From Bradyrhizobium sp. CIAT3101 (GTDB lineage Bacteria; Pseudomonadota; Alphaproteobacteria; Rhizobiales; Xanthobacteraceae), in NCBI RefSeq assembly GCF_029714945.1, contig NZ_CP121634.1, positions 2,191,001 through 2,255,000 of the forward strand: DNA of 64,000 nucleotides, in the 5' to 3' direction. The notes beneath the pieces were generated by a model, which saw nothing but the letters and a program-made list of their open reading frames with translations, had not been told where the DNA came from and did not search any database. The first letter of the stretch is position 1. Each line of letters starts with the position of its first letter. A program made the translations under genes and the position numbers. Positions 43,483-52,608 of this stretch are shown piece by piece.

Positions 43483-44382
43483 CTAGCCCAGCTCGATCGG
43501 CGCACCGCGGCCGCTGAGCTCTTCGTCGAGGCGCAGATAATGCGCGAGATAGTCGTGCAGCGCGGTCGCCGCCTTCGAGGTGGCCCCGCTCGATTTGTAG
43601 AGCAGCAACTCGATCTTCGGCAGCGGCGGCAGGCCTTCGTTCGGCCCGATCTCGCGCATCGCCGGCACCAGCGCGCTACGGCCGAGCACGGTGACCGCCA
43701 TGCCGGCGAAGGCCGCGGCCTGCAGTCCGCCGACGCTTTCGCTGACGCAGGCGATGCGCCAGCGCAGATTGGCGCGCTCCAGCGTATCGATGGCGTAGTC
43801 GCGATAGATGTTGCCCGGCGGCAGCAGCGCAAGCGGGATCGGGCGTTCCTGATGCGCGGCGGATTGCTCGCCGGTCATCCACACCAGCTGCTCGCGCCGC
43901 ACCACCTGGCCGCCGGTGAAATCGTTCATGCGGGTGACGAGCGCGATGTCGACATCGCCGCGCTTGACGAGGCCGACCAGCGGCGTCGACAGCGCGCAGT
44001 TGAGCTCGACCTGCACGCGCGGAAACGATTTCCGGAACACGCTGAGGATCTGCGGCAGCATGAATGCCGCGTAGAGGTCGGGCGTGCCGAGCACGACCTG
44101 GCCCTCGATCTCCTGCGACGCCAGCTGCGAGATCAGCTCGTCATGCAGCCTCAGGATGGATTTGGCGTAGGTGAGGACGGTGGTGCCGTCGTCGGTCAGC
44201 GTCAGCCTGCGGCCGCCATGCTCGAACAGCTGCTTGCCGGTCAGCTCCTCCAGCCGCTGCAGCTGCAGCGTGATCGCCGGCTGGGTGCGGCCCAGCCGTC
44301 GCGCGGTCTCGGTGATGCTGCCGGTCTCGACCACCGAGATCAGCGACCTGAGCATGCGGATGTCGAGACTGATGAGGTTCAT
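43483..44382 (-). CDS. LysR-family transcriptional regulator (1)
   Basis: A 299-residue LysR protein. The winged helix-turn-helix occupies residues 8-65 (VVETGSITETARRLGRTQPAITLQLQRLE). The effector domain has the usual two-lobed pattern; VVLGTPDLYAAF starts lobe 1. It lies 46 bp downstream of a second LysR gene on the same strand and is convergent with the amidase operon. Target unknown: either the symporter/PdxA operon or the molybdoenzyme operon. Confidence 0.92.
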   Translation of the reverse strand: MNLISLDIRMLRSLISVVETGSITETARRLGRTQPAITLQLQRLEELTGKQLFEHGGRRLTLTDDGTTVLTYAKSILRLHDELISQLASQEIEGQVVLGTPDLYAAFMLPQILSVFRKSFPRVQVELNCALSTPLVGLVKRGDVDIALVTRMNDFTGGQVVRREQLVWMTGEQSAAHQERPIPLALLPPGNIYRDYAIDTLERANLRWRIACVSESVGGLQAAAFAGMAVTVLGRSALVPAMREIGPNEGLPPLPKIELLLYKSSGATSKAATALHDYLAHYLRLDEELSGRGAPIELG

Positions 44383-44428
44383 GCGGCGTCCATGTCGCCC
44401 AGAATTTATGCAAGTTCCATGCTAGGCC

Positions 44429-45397
44429 TCACTTGGCCCGAGACGCAGATGCGGCGGATTTCACGCCCGGCCGGCCCTTGCGGACCGAATTCCAGAAATT
44501 CTCGGCCGCCCGCGTCATGCGGGCGCGGGTGCGGAACAGCGAGACATTGATCGGAATGTCCCATTCGCCCCCGCCGGCCCGCAGCAGGCGGCCATGGTCG
44601 AGATCGGCGCGGACGAGGCTCATCGGCGCCCATGTCACGCCGCGCCCCTCGCGCGCCATGTCGATCAGCAGCATGACCGGCGCGGAGAAGCCGGGAACGA
44701 GCCAGGCCGACGGATCCTTTGCCGCCAGGAACGACGTGACAAGCCGCCCCACGCCCGAGCCCGGGTGATAGGCGAGATAGGGCAGCGGCGCGCCGGATGC
44801 GCCGGGCAGGGGGTAGCGCGGCAGTGCCTTCTTGCTACGGCTGCCACCGCGGCCCGGCTTTGCCGCCGGCGCGCTGATCGGGATCAGCACGTCGGTGGCG
44901 AGATCGATGCGCTGGAAGCGGTCCATGTCGAGCCGGCTCACCAGCGACGGATGGTAGTGCGCCAGCATGAAGTGCGCCTGCGCGTCCAGCAGCAGTTTTT
45001 CGCATCCGGCGAAATTCGAGGCGACGAGCTGCACGGCCGAGCCCGCGCGCGCGCCATCGGAGTTACGGATCCATTCCGGGAAGAAGGTCTGCGACAGCGA
45101 ATGCGTGGCGACGAAGGTGATGGTCTCGGCTTTCAGCCGGGCCACTTCGAGCGCCTCCTCGCGGCCGACCAGCACCCGGCGCAGCACGTCCTCGGCGACC
45201 GGGCGAAAGCTCTCGCCGGCGGCTGTGAGCGTGATGGTGTGGGTCGAGCGTTCGAACAGCTGTGTCCCCAGCCAGTCCTCGAGCGACTTGATGCGGCGGC
45301 TCAGCGCCGGCTGGGTCACGTGCCGTCGCTCGGCGGCGCGGGAGAAGCCGCCCTCCTCGGCGATGGCAAGGAAATCCTCCAGCCAGACCAGGTCCAT
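44429..45397 (-). CDS. LysR-family transcriptional regulator (2)
   Basis: A 322-residue LysR protein, slightly long because of a Lys/Ala-rich C-terminal tail. The helix-turn-helix (residues 5-62) reads EEGGFSRAAERRHVTQPALSRRIKSLE. A basic insert (KPGRGGSRSKKALPR) lies in the effector domain near residue 195. It is divergent from the dicarboxylate-type symporter with a 135-bp gap containing CCG-N3-CGG (45423-45431), so the symporter operon is its most likely target. Confidence 0.92.
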   Translation of the reverse strand: MDLVWLEDFLAIAEEGGFSRAAERRHVTQPALSRRIKSLEDWLGTQLFERSTHTITLTAAGESFRPVAEDVLRRVLVGREEALEVARLKAETITFVATHSLSQTFFPEWIRNSDGARAGSAVQLVASNFAGCEKLLLDAQAHFMLAHYHPSLVSRLDMDRFQRIDLATDVLIPISAPAAKPGRGGSRSKKALPRYPLPGASGAPLPYLAYHPGSGVGRLVTSFLAAKDPSAWLVPGFSAPVMLLIDMAREGRGVTWAPMSLVRADLDHGRLLRAGGGEWDIPINVSLFRTRARMTRAAENFWNSVRKGRPGVKSAASASRAK

Positions 45398-45532
45398 GAT
45401 GCCGTTTCGTCCTCAAATCATACCGATACGGCATTAGCGCCTGACACGCCGCTGGTCCAATGTAAACGCCATCGAAAGACAAGAACGAAGCGCCGTCAAC
45501 GCATGGCGCCGATGCCGTTGGAGGAAAGTACA

Positions 45533-46846
45533 TTGCAGATTGCCGCGACGCCGCTGTCTGAACCCATGGCGAGCTCCACGTCCGAACGCCGCCGCAAGCC
45601 GCTCTGGCGCGAGCAATATGTCCTCGTGGTTGCCGGCGCCGCGCTCGGCGCGCTGCTCGGTGCTCTGTTTCCGAACTTTGCGGTGGAGCTCAAGCCGCTC
45701 GGCGATGTCTTCATCTCGCTGATCAAGATGACCATCGCGCCGCTGATCTTCCTGGTCGTGGTCACCGGGATCGCACAGGTCGGCGACATGAAAGCGGTCG
45801 GGCGCATCGGCCTCAAGGCCTTCGCCTATTTCGAGGTGGTGACGACGATCTGTCTCCTGATCAGCTTCGTCGTGGTGCGCTGGGTACAGCCCGGCGCGGG
45901 CGTCGCGCACGCCACCGCGCAGCAGGCCGAGACGGTCGCGCGCTATCAGCAGGCCCATGTCGGATCGCTGTCGGCCTATATCCAGCACATGGTGCCGGAA
46001 AGCTTCGTCGGCGCCTTTGCCGCCGGCGACGTGCTTCAGGTGCTGGTGCTGGCGCTGCTCTGCGGTATCGGCCTGTTGCTGCTCGGCGAGAAAGCCGGCC
46101 CGCTGCGGACGGGCCTCGAGCGCGTGACCGAGCTCGTGTTCAGCGTGGTTCATGTCGTGGTGGCGCTGGCGCCCATCGGTGCGTTCGGGGCCATGGCGTT
46201 CACCGTGGCAAAATTCGGCGCCGCGACGCTCTATGCGCTGGCACTTCTGGTCGGCACCGCCTGGGCGATGATGGCATTCTTCATCTTCGTCATCCTCGGC
46301 ACCATCTGCCGCCTCGTCGGCGTTCGCCTGATGGATCTCCTGCGCCTGCTGCGGACCGAACTGCTGGTGGTGCTCGGCACCTCGTCGTCGGAGACCGCTA
46401 TTCCCGGCATGATGGAAAAGCTGCCGAAGGCCGGTGTCGGCCGCGCGGTCGCTGGCCTCGTCATTCCCTCCGGCTATTCCTTCAATCTCGACGGCGTTGC
46501 GCTGACGCTGCCGCTCTCCACCATCTTCGTCGCCCAGGTCTACGGTGTCGAGCTGTCGGCCGCGCAGCAGCTGAGCCTGTTCGTGGTGATGCTGTTCACC
46601 AGCAAGGGGGCGGCCGGCGTCACCGGCGGTGCGTTCGCAGCACTCGCTGCAACCGTCGTCGCCGCAGGGCTCCCGGCGGAAGGGCTGGCGTTGCTGCTCG
46701 GCATCGACCGTTTCATGTCGCTGGCGCGTGCCATCACCAACACCATCGGCAACGCAGTCGCCGCGATCGTGGTCGCGAAATGGGACGGCGAATTCAATCG
46801 CGAGGACTGGGTTCAGTCCGCCGCGCAAATCCAGCAAGCGAAGTAA
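45533..46846 (+). CDS. Dicarboxylate/amino acid:cation symporter (DctA/GltP family)
   Basis: A 437-residue SLC1-type symporter. The serine-rich re-entrant loop SSSETAIPGMMEKL and the following PSGYSFNLDG (substrate/cation site in helix 7) are intact. The second hairpin FTSKGAAGVTGGAF and helix 8 DRFMSLARAITNTIGN are also present. Start is taken as TTG 45533 because GGAGGA (45520-45525) sits 7 bp upstream; ATGs at 45503 and 45512 lie before that site. It imports C4-type dicarboxylates or acidic amino acids. First gene of the 45.5-55 kb run. Confidence 0.92.
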   Translation: MQIAATPLSEPMASSTSERRRKPLWREQYVLVVAGAALGALLGALFPNFAVELKPLGDVFISLIKMTIAPLIFLVVVTGIAQVGDMKAVGRIGLKAFAYFEVVTTICLLISFVVVRWVQPGAGVAHATAQQAETVARYQQAHVGSLSAYIQHMVPESFVGAFAAGDVLQVLVLALLCGIGLLLLGEKAGPLRTGLERVTELVFSVVHVVVALAPIGAFGAMAFTVAKFGAATLYALALLVGTAWAMMAFFIFVILGTICRLVGVRLMDLLRLLRTELLVVLGTSSSETAIPGMMEKLPKAGVGRAVAGLVIPSGYSFNLDGVALTLPLSTIFVAQVYGVELSAAQQLSLFVVMLFTSKGAAGVTGGAFAALAATVVAAGLPAEGLALLLGIDRFMSLARAITNTIGNAVAAIVVAKWDGEFNREDWVQSAAQIQQAK

Positions 46847-46863
46847 GGATCCAAGGCTTCAAT

Positions 46864-47898
46864 ATGGCTATCAGCACCAACGAACTTCCTGTCATCGCGC
46901 TGACGCCCGGCGACTGCACCGGCATCGGCCCCGAGCAGATCGCGCGCATCCTCTCGGACGACCGCCTCGCCGATGTCGCGCGTCTCGTCGTGGTCGGCGA
47001 TGCCCGCGTGCTCGACATGGGCATGGAACATGCCGGCGTGAAGCTGAAGGTCGAGCGGATTGCCTCGCCGAAGGCCGCAAAATGGGGCCGCGGCACGGTA
47101 CCGCTCGTTGACTTGGGCAATACCGATCCCGCCAAAATCCCGCTCGGCAAGGCCAGCGCCGAATCCGGTCGGTTGACCGGCGAGACCCTTTCGCGCGCGA
47201 TCGACTTCTCCAAGGCCGGCGAGGTCGATGCCATCACCTTTGCGCCGCTCAACAAGCGCGCGATGTTCGACGGCGGCTGGAAGTTTCCCGACGAGCACAA
47301 GATGTTCGCGAGCCTGCTGGGGCACAAGACCTACTTCTCCGAGATGAACGTGCTCGACGGCCAATGGATGTCGCGCGTCACCGGGCACCAATCGCTGCGC
47401 GAGGCGCTCGACGGCATCAATCCGGCGAGCATCACCGATGCGATCGAGCTGGTCGACCGCATGATGCGGCGGGCCGGCGTCGCCAAGCCGCGCATCGCGG
47501 TCGCAGCTCTCAATCCGCACGCCGGCGAGAACGGCCTGTTCGGCCGCGACGAGATCGAGATGATCCGTCCGACGGTCGAGGCCGCCGCCAAGACCGGCAT
47601 CGCCTGCACCGGGCCTTATCCCGCCGATACCGTCTATATCCGCGCCTTCGCCGGCGAGTTCGACAGCGTGGTCGCGATGTATCACGACCAGGGCCAGATC
47701 GCGACCAAGCTGCGCGGCTTCAACCGCGGCGTCACCGTCACCGCGGGGCTCGAGACCGTCTTCACCACGCCGTCGCACGGCACGGCGTTCGATATCGTAG
47801 GCCAAGGCGTCGCCAACACCGGTGCGCTGGAGAGCGCAGTGCGTCTGGCGGCCAAGCTGGTGTCGATCAAGGTCAAGGAGGCTGCCTATGCGCACTGA
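46864..47898 (+). CDS. PdxA-family dehydrogenase (catabolic paralogue)
   Basis: A 344-residue member of the 4-hydroxythreonine-4-phosphate dehydrogenase family. The N-terminal TPGDCTGIGPE and the metal/substrate segments ALNPHAGENGLFG and AMYHDQGQIATKL are conserved. The region around residues 125-150 (FPDEHKMFASLLGH) departs from biosynthetic PdxA. It does not lie next to ksgA, the usual neighbour of biosynthetic pdxA. It probably performs NAD-linked oxidative decarboxylation of a hydroxy acid. It overlaps the next gene by 11 bp. Confidence 0.88.
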   Translation: MAISTNELPVIALTPGDCTGIGPEQIARILSDDRLADVARLVVVGDARVLDMGMEHAGVKLKVERIASPKAAKWGRGTVPLVDLGNTDPAKIPLGKASAESGRLTGETLSRAIDFSKAGEVDAITFAPLNKRAMFDGGWKFPDEHKMFASLLGHKTYFSEMNVLDGQWMSRVTGHQSLREALDGINPASITDAIELVDRMMRRAGVAKPRIAVAALNPHAGENGLFGRDEIEMIRPTVEAAAKTGIACTGPYPADTVYIRAFAGEFDSVVAMYHDQGQIATKLRGFNRGVTVTAGLETVFTTPSHGTAFDIVGQGVANTGALESAVRLAAKLVSIKVKEAAYAH

Positions 47899-49342
47899 TC
47901 GCAGGACTCTGCTCCAGGCGGCGGCCGCGCTGCCGCTCGCGACCGTCGGCGCCGACGCTGCCTTTGCACAAAATTCGGCTGCGGCTCCTGTCGCGGTGCC
48001 TCCGAAAGACGTCACGCGCGCACTGGCGCATTATCTCGTCAACGCGCAGTACGACGACTTGCCGGCCAATGTCCGAAAAGAGGGCATGCGGACGCTGCTG
48101 AACTGGGTCGGCGTCGCCATCGGCGGATCGCATCACGAGACGGTCGATATCGCGGTGTCCGCGCTCGGCCCGTTCTCCGGGCCGCAGCAGGCTTCCCTGT
48201 TCGGACGGCGTGAGCGGTTCGACATCATGAACGCCGCCTTCATCAACGGCGTGTCGAGCCACATCTTCGACTATGACGATACGCATCTGAAGACGATCAT
48301 CCATCCGGCCGGTCCCGTGGCCTCGGCGATCCTCGCGCTGTCGGAAATGCAGCCGGTCTCGGGCAAGGACTTCCTCAACGCGCTCGTGCTCGGCGTCGAG
48401 ACAGAGTGCCGGATCGGCAACTCGGTCTACCCGAACCACTACGATGTCGGCTGGCACATCACCGGCACGGCCGGCGTGTTCGGCTCGGCCGCGGCCATCG
48501 GCAAGCTTCTCAAGCTCAACGAGCAGCAGATGACCTGGGCGCTCGGCCTTGCCGCATCCCAGCCCGTGGGTCTGCGTGAATCCTTCGGCTCGATGAACAA
48601 GAGCTTCAATCCGGGCCGTGCTGCCTCCAGCGGCATTTTCGCGGCGATCCTGGCCTCGAAGAATTTCACGTCGTCTGACGCGATGATCGAGGCCAAACGC
48701 GGCTGGGCCAACGCGATCAGCACCAAGCAGGATTACAACGAGATCCTCGGCGACCTCGGCAAGCGCTATGAGGCCGCTCTCAACACCTACAAGCCGTTCG
48801 CCTGCGGTATCGTCATTCATCCCGCGATCGATGCGGCAATCCAGCTCCGCAACGAGAACAAGCTGACTGCCGACCAGATCGAGCGGGTCGATCTCAAGAT
48901 CCATCCGCTGGTGCTCGAGCTGACCGGCAAGAAGACGCCGAAACTCGGACTCGAAGGCAAGTTCAGCATCTATCATTCGGTCGCGGTCGCCATCGTTGAG
49001 GGCGCCGGCGGCGAAAAGCAGTTCAGCGATCGTGCGGTGAACGACCCCACCATCGTCGCGTTGCGCGAGAAGGTGTTCCCGGTCATCACACCCGGCATCA
49101 AGCCGGAGCAGGTCGATATGACCATCGTGCTCAAGGACGGCCGCAAGCTGAACCGGTACATCGAGCATGCGATCGGCAGCGTCGAGGTGCCGATGACCGA
49201 CAAGCAGCTCGAAACCAAGTTCTCCGACCTTGCCGACGGCATCATTCCCGCGGCGACCATCCGGCGCGTGATGGATGCCTGCTGGGGTGTCGAGAACCTG
49301 CCGAGCGCGGCAGAGATCGCCAAGATGTCGGTCGCGGTCTGA
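47888..49342 (+). CDS. MmgE/PrpD-family protein with twin-arginine leader (1)
   Basis: A 484-residue MmgE/PrpD (2-methylcitrate dehydratase/aconitate decarboxylase-type) protein. The N-terminus has DRRTLLQ followed by an Ala/Leu-rich core and an AxA site before QNSAAA, a Tat-type leader. Family active-site landmarks remain: DYDDTH then IHPAGP, the NKSFNPGRA lysine region and IHPAIDA. Family members are normally cytoplasmic, so the leader is unusual. Start ATG 47888 lies inside the PdxA gene. Likely dehydrates a hydroxy tri- or dicarboxylate, here perhaps in the periplasm. Confidence 0.85.
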   Translation: MRTDRRTLLQAAAALPLATVGADAAFAQNSAAAPVAVPPKDVTRALAHYLVNAQYDDLPANVRKEGMRTLLNWVGVAIGGSHHETVDIAVSALGPFSGPQQASLFGRRERFDIMNAAFINGVSSHIFDYDDTHLKTIIHPAGPVASAILALSEMQPVSGKDFLNALVLGVETECRIGNSVYPNHYDVGWHITGTAGVFGSAAAIGKLLKLNEQQMTWALGLAASQPVGLRESFGSMNKSFNPGRAASSGIFAAILASKNFTSSDAMIEAKRGWANAISTKQDYNEILGDLGKRYEAALNTYKPFACGIVIHPAIDAAIQLRNENKLTADQIERVDLKIHPLVLELTGKKTPKLGLEGKFSIYHSVAVAIVEGAGGEKQFSDRAVNDPTIVALREKVFPVITPGIKPEQVDMTIVLKDGRKLNRYIEHAIGSVEVPMTDKQLETKFSDLADGIIPAATIRRVMDACWGVENLPSAAEIAKMSVAV

Positions 49343-49360
49343 TCGCGAGGGAGAGAAGCA

Positions 49361-50797
49361 ATGCGGTCACGCCGCCATTTCCTGCAATCCTCCGGTTCGG
49401 TCGCCGCTCTGGCTGCCACCGGCGGCCGCGTGGCTTTCGCAGCCGGACCGGGCGTGACGGAGCGGCTCGCCCGCTACATGGTTGCCGCGCGGGATCAGGA
49501 GCTGCCCGAGCAGGTGCTGCGCGAATGCAAGCACCGCATCCTCGATACGCTCGGCGCGATGATCTCGGGATCGCGCATGAAGCCGGGCGAGATGGCGCTG
49601 AAATACGTGCGCACGCTCGGCGGCGATGCCCAGGCCTCCGTGGTCGGCTCGGACTTTCGCACCACGGCAGTCAACGCGGCCCTGGCGAATGCGATGTGTG
49701 CGCATGCGGACGAGACCGACGATTTCGAGCCCGTCACCAAGGCGCATCCGGGATGCTCTGTGGTACCGGCCGCGCTCGCGTTCGGTGAGCGGGAGCATCG
49801 CAGCGGACAGGACGTCATTCGAGCCGTCGCGCTCGGCTACGATTTGACCTGCCGCCTGTTGATGGCGCTGGGCCCGGATCTCGTGCGCGGCACGCACCGC
49901 AGCGCCGAGGGAACATCATCGAACTTCGGTGCGCTCGGCGCGGCGGCCTCGCTCGCACGGCTCGACGAGAAGGGGATGCGCTACGCGATCTCCTATTCGT
50001 CGCAGCAGGTTTCCGGCTTGTGGAGCTGGGTGAAGGACCACGATCACATCGAGAAGGCGTTTGACTTCGCCGGCATGGGCGCCCGCAATGGCGTCATGGC
50101 GGTCGACATGGCTCTCAACGGCCTGACCGGTGTCGACGACGTGCTCGACGGCACGCATAATCTCTTCATCGCGCTGTCGACCGATCCGAAGCCCGAGGAG
50201 ATGGTGAAGGATCTCGGCAAGCTGTTCTATGTCACGGAAACCGCGATCAAGACCTTCTCGGTCGGCTATCCCATCCAGTCGCCGCTGGATGCGATGCTGA
50301 CGCTGCGCAGGCAGCACAGCCTCACGCCAGATAACGTCCATAGCATCCTGGTCAAGCTGCCGACCGATGCGATGGGAATTGTAGGCGAAAGCGCGATGCC
50401 AGACGTCAATTGCCAGCACCTCGTGGCGGTCGCGCTGGTCAAGGGCGCGGTGTCGTTCAACGACAGCCATGACGTCGCGCTGATGCACGATCCGAAGATC
50501 CTGGAGCAGCGCGCCAAGGTGACGCTGGTCGGTGACAAGGCGCTTATGGACCCGGCGGCGCCGCGCGGGGCTGTCGTCGAAGTGACATTGGCCGATGGCA
50601 GGAAGGTCGAGCACTTCACGAAATATCCGCCGGGTACCAAGGAGAATCCGCTGAGTACCGAAGCCGTCGCGGCGAAGACGCGGGACCTGATTGCACCGGT
50701 TTTGGGAGGCGACAGGGCCGAGAAGCTGATCGAGCAGGTCAGCAATCTCGAGCGACTGGACGACGTCGGCAAGCTGAGGCCATTGCTGACGGCGTGA
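49361..50797 (+). CDS. MmgE/PrpD-family protein with twin-arginine leader (2)
   Basis: A 478-residue paralogue of the preceding protein, 18 bp downstream. Its leader holds a near-perfect Tat motif, SRRHFLQ (residues 3-9), a hydrophobic segment and AFA cleavage near residue 27. Conserved features: HADETDDFEP then AHPGCS, IEKAFDFAGMGARNG and VGYPIQSPLDAM. The two copies differ clearly outside these motifs, so they may form a heteromer or act on successive intermediates. The ribosome-binding site is GAGGGAGAG. Confidence 0.87.
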   Translation: MRSRRHFLQSSGSVAALAATGGRVAFAAGPGVTERLARYMVAARDQELPEQVLRECKHRILDTLGAMISGSRMKPGEMALKYVRTLGGDAQASVVGSDFRTTAVNAALANAMCAHADETDDFEPVTKAHPGCSVVPAALAFGEREHRSGQDVIRAVALGYDLTCRLLMALGPDLVRGTHRSAEGTSSNFGALGAAASLARLDEKGMRYAISYSSQQVSGLWSWVKDHDHIEKAFDFAGMGARNGVMAVDMALNGLTGVDDVLDGTHNLFIALSTDPKPEEMVKDLGKLFYVTETAIKTFSVGYPIQSPLDAMLTLRRQHSLTPDNVHSILVKLPTDAMGIVGESAMPDVNCQHLVAVALVKGAVSFNDSHDVALMHDPKILEQRAKVTLVGDKALMDPAAPRGAVVEVTLADGRKVEHFTKYPPGTKENPLSTEAVAAKTRDLIAPVLGGDRAEKLIEQVSNLERLDDVGKLRPLLTA

Positions 50798-50837
50798 CGA
50801 TTCAATCAACAACAAAACAAACATCAAGGAAGTGCCC

Positions 50838-51809
50838 ATGCGCGGGGTTATGCGACGCACCTTTCTGGTCGCCTGCGCGGCCGTCCTATTCTCCGGCGTT
50901 GCGGGTGCGCAGGATTATCCCTCCCGGCCCGTCAAGATCATCGTGCCGTTCCCGGCCGGCGGGTCCAACGACATCATCGCCCGCATCGTTGCCCAGAAGC
51001 TGACCGAGCGGAACGGTCAGAATTTCTTGGTGGAGAACCGTGGTGGTGCCGGCGGCAATATCGGCGCCGAGGCGGTCGCAAGCGCAGAGGCCGACGGCTA
51101 TACCCTGTTGCTGACCGCGCCGCCGCCGCTGACGATCAACGGTTCCCTCTACAAGAAGCTGCCGTTTGATCCGGCAAAGGCCTTTGCGCCGGTGGCGCTG
51201 ATTGCCTCGGTGCCGATCGTGCTGGTCGTCAATCCTTCGGTGCAGGCGAAGAATGTCGGCGAGCTGATTGCGCTGGCCAAGGCCAAGCCGGGCACGCTGA
51301 ATTTCGGCTCGTCGGGTATCGGGTCGACCAATCATCTCGCCGGCGAGCTGCTGAAGAGCATGGCCGGCATCGATATCGTGCACGTGCCGTATCGTGGTGC
51401 GGCGCCGGCGATGAACGATCTGCTTGCGGGCCAGATCCCCTTCATATTCGACAACATGCCGGCAGTGCTGCCGCAGGTGCAAGGCAAGGCCATCAACGCG
51501 ATCGCGGTGGCCGGTGCCAAGCGGGCGGAAGCGCTGCCTGATGTGCCGACGGTCGGCGAGACCGTGCCGGGCTTCGAGGCCTCCTCCTGGTTCGGACTGG
51601 TGGCGCCGGCCAAGACGCCTGCGCCGGCGCTCGCCAAGCTGAGCGGCGAGCTCGAGACGATCCTGAAGATGCCTGACGTCAAGAAGCGGCTTGCCGAGCT
51701 CGGGGCCGAGCCCGGCACGGTGTTCGGCGATGCGTTCGGGCAATTCATGACGGACGAGACTGCAAAGTGGGGCAAACTCGTCAAAGCCTCCGGCGCCACA
51801 GTGGACTGA
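50838..51809 (+). CDS. Tripartite tricarboxylate transporter (Bug) substrate-binding protein
   Basis: A 323-residue TctC/Bug-family periplasmic protein. The Sec signal covers residues 1-23 (two Arg, hydrophobic core, AGA before QDYP). The mature start YPSRPVKIIVPFPAGGSNDIIARI is diagnostic; the loop NRGGAGGNIGAEAVA and the FDNMPAVLPQ region also fit. ATG 50838 follows AAGGAAG. No TctA/TctB membrane genes occur in the window, so it is an orphan binding protein that must share a distant transporter or signal instead. Confidence 0.93.
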   Translation: MRGVMRRTFLVACAAVLFSGVAGAQDYPSRPVKIIVPFPAGGSNDIIARIVAQKLTERNGQNFLVENRGGAGGNIGAEAVASAEADGYTLLLTAPPPLTINGSLYKKLPFDPAKAFAPVALIASVPIVLVVNPSVQAKNVGELIALAKAKPGTLNFGSSGIGSTNHLAGELLKSMAGIDIVHVPYRGAAPAMNDLLAGQIPFIFDNMPAVLPQVQGKAINAIAVAGAKRAEALPDVPTVGETVPGFEASSWFGLVAPAKTPAPALAKLSGELETILKMPDVKKRLAELGAEPGTVFGDAFGQFMTDETAKWGKLVKASGATVD

Positions 51810-51819
51810 GGAGCGCGTC

Positions 51820-52608
51820 ATGGATCTGAATCTGGGCGGCAAGGTTGCCGTCGTCACCGGCGGCAGCATCGGCATCGGCCGGGCCATTGCTGCCGAGCTT
51901 GCGCGCGAGCAGGCGCATGTCGTCATCGTGGCCCGCGATGCCGAGCGCCTTGCCGCGTCCGCGCAAGACATGTCGCGGGACACCGGCCGGCGGGTGATTG
52001 CTTGTGCCGGCGACATGACCAGGCCGGACGACATCGCCCGCGCAATGGATACCGCGCGCGAGGTCTTTGGCCGCGTCGACATCCTCGTCAATAATGCCGG
52101 CGCCTCGCCGATGGGCCGGATCGCGGAAACGCCTGATGCGATCTGGGCCAAGTCGATCGAGCTGAAACTGCTGGGCTACATGCGTTGTGCGCGCAATGTG
52201 CTGCCGGAGATGCGCGACCGCCGCTGGGGACGCATCATCAACATCATCGGTCGCAGCGGGCATCAGCCGCGCGCGGCCTATATGGCGGGCGGCGCGGTCA
52301 ACGCGGCGCTGCTCAACTTCACGCTCGCGCTCGCCGAGGAATGCGCGCCTGACAATGTGCTGGTTACCGGCGTCAATCCCGGTCCGGTGCAGACCGATCG
52401 CTGGGACAGCCTGATCTCCCAGGGGGCGGCCATCTCCGGACAGGATCAGGGCGCAACCAATGCGGCAGCCATCGCCTCGGTTCCGCTTGGCCGCGTTGGA
52501 CAACCGGACGAGGTGTCGGGGATCGTTGCGTTCCTCTGTTCAGACCGCGCATCCTTCATTACGGGTACCTGCATCAATGTCGATGGCGGTGGAACGAGGT
52601 GTATCTGA
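51820..52608 (+). CDS. SDR-family protein lacking the canonical YxxxK lysine
   Basis: A 262-residue short-chain dehydrogenase fold with an intact cofactor loop TGGSIGIG (13-20) and NNAGAS (91-96). The catalytic Tyr154 is present, but position +4 is Gly158 instead of Lys (YMAGG). The usual Ser 13 residues before Tyr is Asn141. A Ser146 is nearer. It may be a divergent subfamily with altered chemistry or a non-catalytic member. It overlaps the next gene by 1 bp (TGATG) and lies 10 bp after the Bug protein gene. Confidence 0.85.
   Translation: MDLNLGGKVAVVTGGSIGIGRAIAAELAREQAHVVIVARDAERLAASAQDMSRDTGRRVIACAGDMTRPDDIARAMDTAREVFGRVDILVNNAGASPMGRIAETPDAIWAKSIELKLLGYMRCARNVLPEMRDRRWGRIINIIGRSGHQPRAAYMAGGAVNAALLNFTLALAEECAPDNVLVTGVNPGPVQTDRWDSLISQGAAISGQDQGATNAAAIASVPLGRVGQPDEVSGIVAFLCSDRASFITGTCINVDGGGTRCI

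Noticed and set aside
45434..46837. 467-codon minus-strand frame opposite the symporter
   Set aside because: Glu/His/Gln-rich antisense shadow of a clear SLC1 transporter.
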